From CAVUWL01 sp963700105 (GTDB taxonomy: Bacteria; Actinomycetota; Thermoleophilia; Solirubrobacterales; 70-9): a DNA stretch of 64,000 nucleotides. The stretch's first letter is position 1. The number at the start of each line of letters is the position of its first letter. The stretch is taken from contig CAVOWL010000001.1 in NCBI GenBank assembly GCA_963700105.1, positions 62,001 through 126,000 on the forward strand. Reading direction: 5' to 3'. Positions 32,563 through 41,251 of this stretch are shown piece by piece. The notes beneath the pieces were generated by a model that saw nothing but the letters and a program-made list of their open reading frames with translations, was not told where the DNA came from and made no database searches. A program made the translations under genes and the position numbers.

Positions 32563-34596
32563 TCACCCGAGAACGGGCTCTGATGCGCGCAGGGCCAAGA
32601 GCACCCGCTGGGCCACGGACTCCCCGCTCAGCCCAGCCTCCGCACGCAGCAACGCCGCCTTGCCATGGGAGAGGTAGCGATCACCAAGTCCGATCCTCAT
32701 CACCCGTGCACGGTCGCCGGGGCGCTCGGAGAAGGCATCCTCGAGATCTTCAAGGACCGCGGCGCCAAAGCCACCGGCCAGCACGTTCTCCTCAATCGTC
32801 ACAACAAGGTCGTGATCTAGCGCCAAGCGCTCGAGCAGACCTGAGTCAAGCGGCTTGGCAAAACGGGCGTCGGCAATTGTCGGGCTGAGCCCATGCTCGG
32901 AGAGGATAAGCCCCGCCTCAAGTGCCACGGCGACCCCGTAGCCATACCCCACCAAGGCGACCCGCTCGCCGCTGGCGAGCAGCTCGCCGCTGCCGATTGG
33001 GATCGCCTCCGGCTCGGCGGGCAGCTCGACCCCTGCGGCGGCGCCGCGCGGATAGCGCAGCGCCGCCGGTCCGGGGTGCTCGATCGCGGTGCGCAGCATG
33101 TGGATCAGCATCGCCTCATCGCGGGGAGCCATCACGATGATGTTTGGGATCGGTCGCAGGTAGGAGATGTCAAAGGCGCCGTGGTGGGTGGGTCCGTCCT
33201 CGCCAACGATCCCGGCGCGGTCAATCGCAAAGGTGACGTCGAGCCTCTGCAGGCAGACGTCATGGATGATCTGGTCGTAGGCGCGCTGCAGAAAGGTCGA
33301 GTAGATCGCACAGACGGGCTTGGCGCCCTGAATCGCCAAACCGGAGGCAAGGAGGACGGCATTTTGCTCGGCGATGCCGACGTCGTAGTACTGACCGGGG
33401 ATCCGATCGGCCAGTTCCTGCAGCCCCGTCCCTCCCGACATCGCCGCAGTGATTCCGATCACCCGGCGGTCGCGTTTGGCCTCGGCGACCATAGCCTCGG
33501 CGAAGACCTGGGTGTATTGGGGCGGGTCGCTCGCCGCGGGCGGCTTCTCCAGCCGCTCCGGCGCGATCGCCTCGGGTGAGTCCGATTCCTTGACCGGCAC
33601 GGGCTTTGGAGCCGGCTTGCCGTTGACGATCGAGTTCGGCTTCGCCGCGTGCCAGCGCTCCATCCCCTCAAGGCCGCCCTCTTCGGCGGGGGCAAAGCCT
33701 TTGCCCTTGACCGTGTGGATGTGCACGACGACGGGGCGTTCGGCCTCAAACGCCTCACCAAGCGCCGCCCGCAATGCGTGAACATTGTGACCGTCGATCA
33801 CCCCCATGTAAGCGAGGTCGAGCTCCTCAAAGAAGAGCCCGGGTGCCCAGTAGGCCTTGATCGCCGACTTGATCTCGGGCCCGAGTCGCTCGATCCTTTT
33901 ACCAAGGCCCAGGGGCAGCCTCGTGAGGCGGTCCTCGACCCCCTCGCGAGCGTGGTAGAGGCGCGGATTCAGCCTTACCCGGTTGAAGTAGCGCGAGATT
34001 GCACCAACGTTGGGCGAGATCGACATCCCGTTGTCGTTGAGGACAATCACGACCGGCGTCTGAAGTCCGCCTGCGGCGTGCATTGCCTCATAGGCGACGC
34101 CGCCGGTGAGCGCTCCGTCACCGATCACCGCGACGACCTTGCCATCCTCGCCGATCCCCTTGCGCATCGCCTCCTTTAAACCGACCGCATACCCGATCGA
34201 GGTCGAGGCGTGTCCGGCGCCCATGATGTCGTGCTCGGACTCAGAGATCGAGCAAAACGGAGCCAAGCCCTGGTATTGGCGAATCGTCGGCAAGCCACCC
34301 CGACGCCCGGTTAGAACCTTGTGCGGGTAGGCCTGATGACCGACGTCCCAGAGAATCTTGTCACGGGGCGAATCGAGCAAGCTATGCAGCGACACCGCCA
34401 ACTCGCAGGTGCCGAGGTTGGCGCCAAAGTGTCCGCCGATCTCCCCGATCGTGTCGATGATGTAGGTGCGCATCTCCTGGGCTAGCTGCTGGAGCTGATC
34501 CTCGCTGAGGCGATGGAGATCTTGCGGAGACCCGATCGTCTCGAGCAAGCGCTCGCGCTTCTCGTTTGGATCTGGCGTTTGGGGAGCGTCGGTCAT
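32563..34596 (-). CDS. dxs: 1-deoxy-D-xylulose-5-phosphate synthase
   Basis: 677 residues. It condenses pyruvate and glyceraldehyde 3-phosphate to DXP, the first step of the MEP isoprenoid pathway, using thiamine diphosphate. Visible motifs are WDVGHQAYPHKVLTGRR, the TPP fold GDGALTGGVAYEAMHAAGG and VIVLNDNGMSI, the middle transketolase part AEQNAVLLASGLA and the conserved GEDGPTHHGAFD. It is slightly longer than usual because of a Pro/Glu-rich linker near residues 335-375. It starts at an ATG that shares four bases (ATGA) with the stop of the prenyl synthase gene, so translation is coupled. It is the last gene of the efp-nusB unit. Confidence 0.97.
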   Translation of the reverse strand: MTDAPQTPDPNEKRERLLETIGSPQDLHRLSEDQLQQLAQEMRTYIIDTIGEIGGHFGANLGTCELAVSLHSLLDSPRDKILWDVGHQAYPHKVLTGRRGGLPTIRQYQGLAPFCSISESEHDIMGAGHASTSIGYAVGLKEAMRKGIGEDGKVVAVIGDGALTGGVAYEAMHAAGGLQTPVVIVLNDNGMSISPNVGAISRYFNRVRLNPRLYHAREGVEDRLTRLPLGLGKRIERLGPEIKSAIKAYWAPGLFFEELDLAYMGVIDGHNVHALRAALGEAFEAERPVVVHIHTVKGKGFAPAEEGGLEGMERWHAAKPNSIVNGKPAPKPVPVKESDSPEAIAPERLEKPPAASDPPQYTQVFAEAMVAEAKRDRRVIGITAAMSGGTGLQELADRIPGQYYDVGIAEQNAVLLASGLAIQGAKPVCAIYSTFLQRAYDQIIHDVCLQRLDVTFAIDRAGIVGEDGPTHHGAFDISYLRPIPNIIVMAPRDEAMLIHMLRTAIEHPGPAALRYPRGAAAGVELPAEPEAIPIGSGELLASGERVALVGYGYGVAVALEAGLILSEHGLSPTIADARFAKPLDSGLLERLALDHDLVVTIEENVLAGGFGAAVLEDLEDAFSERPGDRARVMRIGLGDRYLSHGKAALLRAEAGLSGESVAQRVLLALRASEPVLG

Positions 34597-35453
34597 TCGT
34601 GCCTGGTGAAGATGTAGTCGGCCACCTGCTTTAGATCGCCGATCTCGCCCCTGGCCTCGGCCAGCGCCGCGCATGCCTTAGCGTGGGATTCAGCAGCCAG
34701 CTGGCGCGCCCGCTTGAGACCGAAGAGACTCACGTATGTGAGTTTGCCATGTCGCTCATCGCTTCCCTGTGGCTTGCCCAGTTGCTCATCGCTCTCGGTC
34801 ACGTCGAGAATGTCATCGACGATCTGAAACAGGACGCCCAACTCGTCGGCAAATCGACGGTATGGAAGTGTCTCAAGTTCCTCCAATCCATCCAAGACCA
34901 AAACCACGCCGACGCTGGCGGCGATCAGCCGACCGGTCTTTAGGGCGTGAAGTGAACGGAGGCCCTGGGCGTCGGTGTCCTCGCCCGTGACGTCGACGTA
35001 CTGCCCGCCGACCATCCCATCGACCCCGGTTGCGACGGCCAGCTCATGCAGCCCGGCGAGAACGCGGGTTGGATCTCCGGACTGCTCGCAAAAGAGCCTG
35101 ACGGCCTCGGCGAAGAGCCCGTCGCCAGCCAGGATCGCCACGTCCTCACCGAACCGGACGTGGGAAGTCGGCTGTCCTCGCCGCAGCTCATCATCGTCCA
35201 TCGCCGGCAGGTCGTCATGGATCAACGAGTAGGTGTGAATCAACTCGATCGCACATGCAATCGGTAGGAAGTGAACCGGATCGGATCCGAGTGCGCGGGC
35301 AGTCGCCAGGGCCAGGACCGGCCTCACCCGCTTGCCCCCGGCGAGCAACGAGTAGCGCATCGAGTCCTCTAGCCCGGCCGTCGCCGGGGAAGTGGAGAAG
35401 CGTAGTTGAGCAAGGGCAGAGTCGACGAGCAGGCGCAGATCCTCGGGGTACAT
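34593..35453 (-). CDS. ispA: Polyprenyl diphosphate synthase (farnesyl/geranylgeranyl type)
   Basis: 286 residues from the ATG at 35453. It has both aspartate-rich motifs of trans-prenyltransferases: LIHDDLPAMDDDELRRGQP (first DDxxD) and LFQIVDDILDVTESDE (second), plus the lysine motif SLLAGGKRVRPVL near the N-terminus. It elongates IPP and DMAPP to C15 or C20 diphosphates in the cytoplasm. Chain length cannot be fixed from the residues seen. It lies 25 bases after the 55-residue coiled-coil gene and overlaps dxs by 4 bases, tying supply of isoprenoid precursors to the enzyme that extends them. An upstream in-frame ATG would overlap the small gene and is rejected. Confidence 0.93.
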   Translation of the reverse strand: MYPEDLRLLVDSALAQLRFSTSPATAGLEDSMRYSLLAGGKRVRPVLALATARALGSDPVHFLPIACAIELIHTYSLIHDDLPAMDDDELRRGQPTSHVRFGEDVAILAGDGLFAEAVRLFCEQSGDPTRVLAGLHELAVATGVDGMVGGQYVDVTGEDTDAQGLRSLHALKTGRLIAASVGVVLVLDGLEELETLPYRRFADELGVLFQIVDDILDVTESDEQLGKPQGSDERHGKLTYVSLFGLKRARQLAAESHAKACAALAEARGEIGDLKQVADYIFTRHE

Positions 35454-35478
35454 CAGCGGGGGGATATTTGAGCGCCCA

Positions 35479-35646
35479 CTAGGCCTCGGCCTCGCGCTGG
35501 CGTCGATTCGCCTCCTCCACCGCCTCGGCAGAAAGCTCGGCGGCCTCCCCCACGAGCTCTGCGGCGCGCTGCTCGCCGTCGGCGTCTCGGTCAAGCTCAT
35601 TCGCGATCGCCCGCAGGCGCTCGGAGATCTCGCGCAACCTGGTCAT
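35479..35646 (-). CDS. 55-residue coiled-coil protein in the nusB operon
   Basis: A small gene of 55 codons: MTRLREISERLRAIANEL, then a Glu/Ala-rich helix (AAELVGEAAELSAEAVEEAN) ending RRQREAEA. It is predicted to be one long charged helix. Its ATG overlaps the nusB stop by four bases (ATGA), and 25 bases separate it from ispA, so it is surely translated as part of the operon. In many bacteria xseB, another small helical protein, lies at this place beside ispA, but this sequence lacks the xseB pattern. Function unknown. Confidence 0.75.
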   Translation of the reverse strand: MTRLREISERLRAIANELDRDADGEQRAAELVGEAAELSAEAVEEANRRQREAEA

Positions 35647-36014
35647 CTGACTGCCTCGCGCACCGCAGCGCCAAGGATGCCATTGATGAAACCCGGAGCG
35701 TCGGCCCCGCAGTACTCCTTGGCAATCTCAACGGCCTGATCGATTGCCACCTCTGTCGGCGCCTCGCCGAATTCGATCTCAAAGAGGGCCACCCGCATCA
35801 GGTTGAGATCAAGCGGTGCGATCCGCCTAAGCTCCCAGCCCTTGGCATGGCGGGCGATGATCTCATCGAGTTGATCGCGGTGTTCTTGAACCCCGACAAC
35901 CAGTTCCCGGGTGAAGGTGCGGGAGCCGAGAACCAGCTCCTCGAGCCGCCTCCCGGTGACGTCTCGCTGGTAGCAAGCAAAGACAGCGTCGCGACGTTGG
36001 TCTGACCTGCGCAT
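35643..36014 (-). CDS. nusB: Transcription antitermination protein NusB
   Basis: 123 residues, all helical. It has the NusB pattern: RRDAVFACYQRDVTGR, FTRELVVGVQEHRDQLDEII, LRRIAPLDLNLMRVALFEI, then VAIDQAVEIAKEYCGADAPG and FINGILGAAV. NusB binds boxA RNA with NusE (S10) and supports rRNA antitermination. It lies 41 bases after efp and overlaps the next small gene by 4 bases. Confidence 0.95.
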   Translation of the reverse strand: MRRSDQRRDAVFACYQRDVTGRRLEELVLGSRTFTRELVVGVQEHRDQLDEIIARHAKGWELRRIAPLDLNLMRVALFEIEFGEAPTEVAIDQAVEIAKEYCGADAPGFINGILGAAVREAVR

Positions 36015-36055
36015 GGGAGGAATCCATTCTCGCGCTTTGGGACGCCCGGTGGCGC

Positions 36056-36619
36056 TCAGGCGCGAGAGACGTACTCGCCGTTGCGAGTGTCGACCCTGAT
36101 GCTTTCGCCCTCCTCGATGAAGAGGGGTACCTGAACCGTCACCCCGGACTCAAGCGTCGCCGCCTTGGTACCGCCTCCAGACGCCGTATCGCCCTTGACG
36201 CCCGGCTCGGTCTTGATCACCCTCATATCGATCGCACTGGCGACCTGAACGTCGCTGGGGCGCTCGTCAACAAAGAGGACCTCAACCTCGGCGTTGGGTA
36301 GCACCCAACGCATCGAATCCCCTGCAACCTCTCGGGGAACCTCAATCTGCTCAAAGTCGCGGCTATCCATGAAGACCGCGGCCTCGCCGGAGTCATAGAG
36401 GTACTGCATCCGGCGCGACTCGGTCCGAACTGGGCGAAACTTCTCTCCGGCCCGAAAAGTTTTCTCCAAGACCGAGCCGTCCTCGATCCGGCGCAACTTC
36501 GTCCGCACAAAGGCCCCGCCCTTACCGGGCTTGACGTGCTGGAACTCGATGATTCGATAGATCGTTCCATCGATTTCGACGTGGGATCCGTTCTTGAATT
36601 GGTTGGTGGAGATGGACAT
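36056..36619 (-). CDS. efp: Translation elongation factor P
   Basis: 187 residues, the normal length. Three beta-domains are seen. The conserved loop of domain I is HVKPGKGGAFVRTKLR, where Lys33 of PGKGG sits at the position modified or used at the ribosomal P site. Domain III carries GDTASGGGTKAATLESG and TVQVPLFIEEGESIRVDTR, the EF-P signature. EF-P relieves stalling at polyproline. It is followed by nusB, as in many actinobacteria, and preceded by the RsbW-like kinase gene at 125 bases. Confidence 0.97.
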   Translation of the reverse strand: MSISTNQFKNGSHVEIDGTIYRIIEFQHVKPGKGGAFVRTKLRRIEDGSVLEKTFRAGEKFRPVRTESRRMQYLYDSGEAAVFMDSRDFEQIEVPREVAGDSMRWVLPNAEVEVLFVDERPSDVQVASAIDMRVIKTEPGVKGDTASGGGTKAATLESGVTVQVPLFIEEGESIRVDTRNGEYVSRA

Positions 36620-36744
36620 TTCTGCTGGCTCTAGCCGGGGCGCCTCAAAATTGCGCCGGCCAAGGGTAAATCACCTCGGGATATCGCGGCGCCGCTTACC
36701 GCCACGCCGCCGGGTTGAGACCGGGAGCGCGGGCGCCGCCCCGG

Positions 36745-37569
36745 CTAGGAATCCACCGAGGCGAAATGGACGAGGAGATAGGCCCCGCTCTCGTTCTCCT
36801 CCACCCGCAGATCATCGGCGAGGTCCTCGAGCGAGGCGTTGATTCCGGGCAGGTCCAGACCCTCTCGCAATTGCGCCGTAGACGCCCCAGGCATCGGGCC
36901 GATGCGCAGGTCGATCCCCTCGGAGCGATCGGCGACATTGAGTGAGACGCTCTCCCCTCCGAAGGCCGCCGGCGCCAACTCTGAGATCGCATCGGTGAGA
37001 AGAACGGCGTCGCTCAATCGATCGACGGTGATTCGGTGGCGAGCCGCGAGCGCGCCCACTACGCGTCCCAGCACCGGAGCGACCAGGTCTGGATCGCCAA
37101 TCTTCAGCTCGGCGCCTTGCCCCTCTGAGTCGGCCAGATAGCTCGAATCGACGGCGGCGCGCTCGGTGCCGAGCGACAGGTGCATGCGGATTTCGGTTCC
37201 CCTATTCAGCCCCCCAGAAATCTCAAAGCTCTTTGACAGGGCGGCGATCAGGGTCAGGCCGATCCGCAGGCTGGGGCGCTCGATATCGGGGTTAGGACGG
37301 ATCCCTGCACCGAAATCGCGCACCACCACGGTGAGACCGTCTTCCTCGGCGAAGGCCTCGACCTCAAGCGGTCCGGGCTCCTTCTCATAGGCGTGAACGA
37401 CGACGTTCATACAGGCCTCGGTGACCACGGTCTTGAGATCCCCCAGTCCGGTCTCCCCCATCCCCAACTGCTCGGCAAGACCAGCGACGGCGTGGCGGAC
37501 CACGGTGACGTTCTCCGACTTCGCCGGAAGTCTGATCAAAAGGCCCGATTTATCGCCTGTGCCTTGCAC
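36745..37569 (-). CDS. RsbW-like anti-sigma kinase with a second, degenerate ATPase-like half
   Basis: 274 residues from a GTG with GGGAG upstream. Residues 5-130 form a GHKL (HATPase_c) domain of the RsbW/SpoIIAB type: N-box VVTEACMNVVVHAYEKEPG, then VVRDFGAGIRPNP (G1 box) and RGTEIRMHLSL. The second half (LSDAVLLTDAISELAPAAFG, then DLRIGPMPGA, AYLLVHFAS) repeats this order loosely without a usable nucleotide motif. RsbW-type proteins hold a sigma factor and phosphorylate a STAS antagonist. It lies 119 bases after a SpoIIE-type phosphatase, its natural opponent. No sigma factor or intact STAS gene is nearby. Confidence 0.8.
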   Translation of the reverse strand: MQGTGDKSGLLIRLPAKSENVTVVRHAVAGLAEQLGMGETGLGDLKTVVTEACMNVVVHAYEKEPGPLEVEAFAEEDGLTVVVRDFGAGIRPNPDIERPSLRIGLTLIAALSKSFEISGGLNRGTEIRMHLSLGTERAAVDSSYLADSEGQGAELKIGDPDLVAPVLGRVVGALAARHRITVDRLSDAVLLTDAISELAPAAFGGESVSLNVADRSEGIDLRIGPMPGASTAQLREGLDLPGINASLEDLADDLRVEENESGAYLLVHFASVDS

Positions 37570-37688
37570 TTCTTGGGGGCTCCCTACACATGAAGTAAAA
37601 ACGAAGGCAGCGAGCGTACCCGCGCGATCGGTTAGCTGCCCACTCGCTACCCGTCGGGGGGCGGCTCGAAACACGACCCTGACCGGGA

Positions 37689-39506
37689 TCAGTCGCGGTC
37701 GAAGGTGCGGACTGCCCGCTCGGGGTCCGGATAGACCTCGCCGCGGATGAAACGACCGCCGCGCAGCTCCCAGATCCAGGCGGTCGGCATGTCGCGAATT
37801 CCTCGGTGATGGCTGCGGGCATAGACCCGGCCGCGAACCAGCAGCCTCGCCCCCCGCTGATCGATCGCCATCGGGGTGATCAGCAGCTCCTCCCATGCGG
37901 TCGCGACGTCGCTCATGTATTCGCGGATCCCGGCCGGGCCGACGTAGGGGGCGCTGCGCCGAACCGCCTCCGCCGTGCTGGCCGGAAAGAAGTCGAGCCG
38001 AGGGTCACAGAGGGCAACCAGATCCGCATCATCGCGACGGTTAAAGGCGGCAAAGAGGCGTTCCACCCGGGCCAGATTCTCTCCATCCGCCGGCTGCGCA
38101 GCGCTCTCGGGCATCGGGGCAATGGCGAGAATCACGGCATCGTCCTCGGGCTCCCCGCTGGCGAAACTGCTGACCGCGGCCTCGAGCTGAAGAAGCGCAA
38201 GCGACGGACTGCTCCCCCCCTCCAGCTCGCGCCGCAGCCGCTCCTCACCAAAGCGACCCTCGGCACCCGCCGCCTCGGTGACTCCGTCGGTCACAACCAG
38301 CAGCTGCTGAGCAGGGCCCACCAACCTGGATTCGATCCTCCAGGCGCCATCGTCGAATGCACCAAGCACCGGGTCAGAGGCCGCCGCCTCGACCACCCCC
38401 TCCGCACCAATCAAAAGTGGTGGCGGATGGCCCGCCACCGCGATCCGCACCGGCAGCAGGGGATCCTCGCGCAGCGCAATCGCCGCAACGCTGCACAAAG
38501 CGCCATCCTGGCGCGTCAAAAGCGCCCGGTTGAGGGTGGCAAGCGCCACCAGCGGGTCGCCGCTGAGCGCCGCCGCCGTGCGCAGCGTGTAGCGGGCCTG
38601 GGCGGTAATCGAGGCGGCGTGGGCGCCATGCCCGGTGACGTCTCCGACCACCACCATCCAGCCGCCCGAAACCGGGAAGGCATCATAGAAGTCACCACCG
38701 ATCTCGTTCTCAGCCCCCGCGGGGCGATATATCGCCGCAATCGACCAACCCGGAATGTAGGGCAGCGCCGGCGGCAGCAGCCCCCGCTGGAGGGTCTCGG
38801 CGATCTGGGCGCGCTCGTGCTCGCTCCTCTCCAGATCTGAGAAAAGGCCGGCGTTATCGAGCGCCAGCGCCACCCTGCCCGAGAGGATCCAGACAAAGTG
38901 GGCATCGTCCTCATCGAAGCGACGACCCGACCAGGCGACACACAGCGAAAGCATCCCGGTCACCCGCCCTCGAACCCTCAGTTCCACGGTGACCGAAGAG
39001 CGCACCCCGAGGCTGAGCAAGAAGTCAAGGTCCTCGGCATCCTCGGCGAACTCGGCGAGGTTGGCGTTCGATACGAGCCGGTAAAAGCGCGGCCTAACAG
39101 GGGCATCGCCGGCCTGACCGGCCATCGCGGCCTGCAGCGATGGCCGCCGCGCCCTCAGCCTTTGCTCGATTTCTGCCCCTCGGGGCCCGCTGGCACGAAC
39201 CGAGGCGCGACGAATCGCCTCGTCTTGGGTTATCAGGTCGATGGTGCAGAAATCAGCCAGCCCCGGAACCAAGATCGCATCGATCGCATCGAGGGTCTCC
39301 ACGAGCGAGCGCTCGCCATCGGCGACCCGAGCAATTTCGTCAAGGATCTGGAAACGTCCCCTGAGGCGCCTGGTGTGCAACGCCGACCTCACCAGGACGG
39401 CTGCGAGCAGCGCCAAGGCAACGATCGCGATGGCGATCGCGATCGCGTTCAACGCCGCCCGCCGATTGTTCGGGAGGGGTCGGGCTTTGGCAACGCCTTT
39501 ATGCAC
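37689..39506 (-). CDS. Membrane-anchored GAF-SpoIIE phosphatase with C-terminal SnoaL-like domain
   Basis: 605 residues from a GTG. One transmembrane helix lies at residues 20-45 (ALNAIAIAIAIVALALL). A GAF sensor spans about 60-235 (SLGVRSSVTVELRVRGRVTG). A PP2C-type SpoIIE phosphatase spans about 250-470: ETLQRGLLPPALP, GGDFYDAF and VVGDVTGHGAHAA with metal-binding Asp residues, LVVTDGVTEA and EPEDDAVILAI. Residues 480-600 look like an NTF2/SnoaL fold (RVERLFAAFNRRDDADLVAL, YVGPAGIREYMSDVATAWEE), an unusual tail. Phosphatases of this type dephosphorylate STAS proteins to free a sigma factor. Upstream of the RsbW-like gene on the same strand. Confidence 0.85.
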   Translation of the reverse strand: MHKGVAKARPLPNNRRAALNAIAIAIAIVALALLAAVLVRSALHTRRLRGRFQILDEIARVADGERSLVETLDAIDAILVPGLADFCTIDLITQDEAIRRASVRASGPRGAEIEQRLRARRPSLQAAMAGQAGDAPVRPRFYRLVSNANLAEFAEDAEDLDFLLSLGVRSSVTVELRVRGRVTGMLSLCVAWSGRRFDEDDAHFVWILSGRVALALDNAGLFSDLERSEHERAQIAETLQRGLLPPALPYIPGWSIAAIYRPAGAENEIGGDFYDAFPVSGGWMVVVGDVTGHGAHAASITAQARYTLRTAAALSGDPLVALATLNRALLTRQDGALCSVAAIALREDPLLPVRIAVAGHPPPLLIGAEGVVEAAASDPVLGAFDDGAWRIESRLVGPAQQLLVVTDGVTEAAGAEGRFGEERLRRELEGGSSPSLALLQLEAAVSSFASGEPEDDAVILAIAPMPESAAQPADGENLARVERLFAAFNRRDDADLVALCDPRLDFFPASTAEAVRRSAPYVGPAGIREYMSDVATAWEELLITPMAIDQRGARLLVRGRVYARSHHRGIRDMPTAWIWELRGGRFIRGEVYPDPERAVRTFDRD

Positions 39507-39575
39507 GGTGAGACTTCAGCCACGGCGCGCCGATTTGAATCGAGATCCGCTCGATGGGCCGGGAGTCTTAGTCTG

Positions 39576-40076
39576 ATGTTCGCTGACGCCATGATGAAAC
39601 GAGCCTTTATTACCGCCTCAATCCTCCTCACGACGCTTGCTTTTGCGGCGCTCGCAGAGGCCGCCGAAGCACCCAGCCAGGGAGAATACGTCGCCCAGGT
39701 TGAGCCGATCTGCCAGGCCAATACGATCACGAACAAGCGCCTGCTGGACGGGGTCCAGGGCAAGGTTCGTGAGCAAAAGCTGGCAAGCGCTGGGGCGCAA
39801 TTCCTGCGCGCCGCGGCCGCGTTCGGCAAGGCCACCGGCGAAATCGCCGCGGTGCCGCAACCGCCAATTGATCAGACCAAACTGACCAAGTGGATCGAAC
39901 ACCTAAAACTGGTCGAGGGCTACCTGCGAAAGACCGGGACCGCGCTCAGGCACGGCAACCGCGGCGGCGCCACGCTCGACGTGATCAAGCTGCGCAGCAG
40001 CAGTAACGCCGCCAACAACGTCGTATACGACATCGAATTCCACTACTGCCGGATCACGGCCTCCCAATTCAGCTGA
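39576..40076 (+). CDS. Secreted helical protein of unknown function
   Basis: 166 residues from the ATG at 39576 (GGGAG upstream); the ATG at 39591 is an alternative. A signal peptide ends near AALAEAAEA. The mature part is helical, with two Cys (VEPICQANT and FHYCRITASQ) that could link its ends. It contains YVAQVEPICQANTITN, a form common in small secreted actinobacterial proteins with a conserved C near the start. No function is known to me. Divergent from the SpoIIE phosphatase gene, 69 bases apart, so the two may share a control region. Confidence 0.6.
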   Translation: MFADAMMKRAFITASILLTTLAFAALAEAAEAPSQGEYVAQVEPICQANTITNKRLLDGVQGKVREQKLASAGAQFLRAAAAFGKATGEIAAVPQPPIDQTKLTKWIEHLKLVEGYLRKTGTALRHGNRGGATLDVIKLRSSSNAANNVVYDIEFHYCRITASQFS

Positions 40077-40298
40077 GTGGGGAGCGGGGCTTCGAGCCTG
40101 GCTGACACGGCGCCCAAGTTGCTCCTCCTCTAGCACGAACTCCTCGATCACCAGGAAATCCGCGTCAAGCGCCCGACCGCTTCGCGCCCACCAGGTTGAG
40201 CTCGCAGCATCGTGGGCGCCCGGCGCCATGCGGCGACTGCTCCCCCCTGCCGCGGACGCAAAGGCCAAACCCCCGCGGTGCTCAAGCTCGTCCCCCGC

Positions 40299-41135
40299 TC
40301 ATTTTGGCCGCGATGTGGAATTTTTGCCTGCGGGCTCGGTCGCGGTGGCGGTGGCGGTGGTCAGAGAAGACGCGGCGCCGCCGGAGAGAACGCGCCGAAG
40401 CGCGGCGGGCATCAGGGTCCTGGCCGCGGCGGCAAGCGCATAGGGCCGCGGCACGTAGCGCTCGGCGCGGCCACCTGGACCGACCTGGACAATCGCCTCG
40501 GCGACCTTCTCGGGGCCAGAGACGATCCAACGGGTCAGCGCCCGCTCGCGCAGCTCAGTCGCGGGGAAACCCTCGGTGGCGATGAATCCGGGCAAGACGA
40601 GTCCCACGTGCACGCCGTTGACGCGCTCCTCCAGATAAAGCGAATCACTCCAGCCGATCAGGGCAAACTTGCTCGCCGAGTAGGCGCCACTGCCAGCCCG
40701 CGAGACGCGTCCGGCGGTGCTCGCGATGTTGACGATCGCGCTGGGTGCGGAGGAGCGCAGAAGCGGCAACAGCACCTCGGTGAGGCGGACGGCCGCATCG
40801 AAGTTGAGCTCCATGTGACGCTGAACGTTGGCGTAGCCACCGTCTCCGAAGTTGCCCCGCCAGGCGGCGCCCGCGTTGTTGACGAGAAGGCCAAGGTTTT
40901 CGCCGCACTCGGCCAGGTGGTCGCGTACCAGCTCGGGGGCATCGGGGTCGACCAGGTCCACAGCGAGGTAGGTGGCGGGGCAATCCAGGGACGAGGCAAG
41001 CTCGCGGAGCCGATCCTCGCGGCGGGCGAGCAGAACCAGCTCGATGCCGGTTTCGCGCGCCAGGCGCCGCGCGGTCGCCTCGCCAATTCCGCTCGAGGCG
41101 CCGGTGATCACCGCTACCGTGTGGCGCTCGCTCAT
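40299..41135 (-). CDS. Short-chain dehydrogenase/reductase
   Basis: 278 residues of the classical SDR family. The NADP(H) loop is VITGASSGIGEATARRL, the NNAG motif is LLVNNAGAAWRG, the catalytic Ser is in IVNIASTAGRVS, and Tyr and Lys are in YSASKFALIGW. An Arg pair in LLARREDRLREL after the second strand favours NADPH. The last 25 residues are a low-complexity Thr/Ala/Ser tail. The substrate is unknown. It is a lone minus-strand gene in the segment that separates pepQ from efp. Confidence 0.88.
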   Translation of the reverse strand: MSERHTVAVITGASSGIGEATARRLARETGIELVLLARREDRLRELASSLDCPATYLAVDLVDPDAPELVRDHLAECGENLGLLVNNAGAAWRGNFGDGGYANVQRHMELNFDAAVRLTEVLLPLLRSSAPSAIVNIASTAGRVSRAGSGAYSASKFALIGWSDSLYLEERVNGVHVGLVLPGFIATEGFPATELRERALTRWIVSGPEKVAEAIVQVGPGGRAERYVPRPYALAAAARTLMPAALRRVLSGGAASSLTTATATATEPAGKNSTSRPK

Positions 41136-41251
41136 CGCCGCACCGTATTAGAGCTGGCACCGCGCGGTGCTTCCGCCAGCCGCGCCTTGCTTGCAAGGAT
41201 GCGGCGATCACAGAGTCCACCAATATCGGTCCCTCACGCCTCGGCGCAGCC

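Noticed and set aside
35479..35646. Calling the 55-residue gene xseB
   Set aside because: It lacks the conserved exonuclease VII small-subunit pattern (E..L..LE.G...LE.AL); only the position and helix content are similar.
37689..38840. Long plus-strand open frames opposite the SpoIIE phosphatase and, similarly, opposite alaS and mnmA
   Set aside because: They are antisense shadows of strongly coded genes with GC-rich third positions, and carry no motifs.
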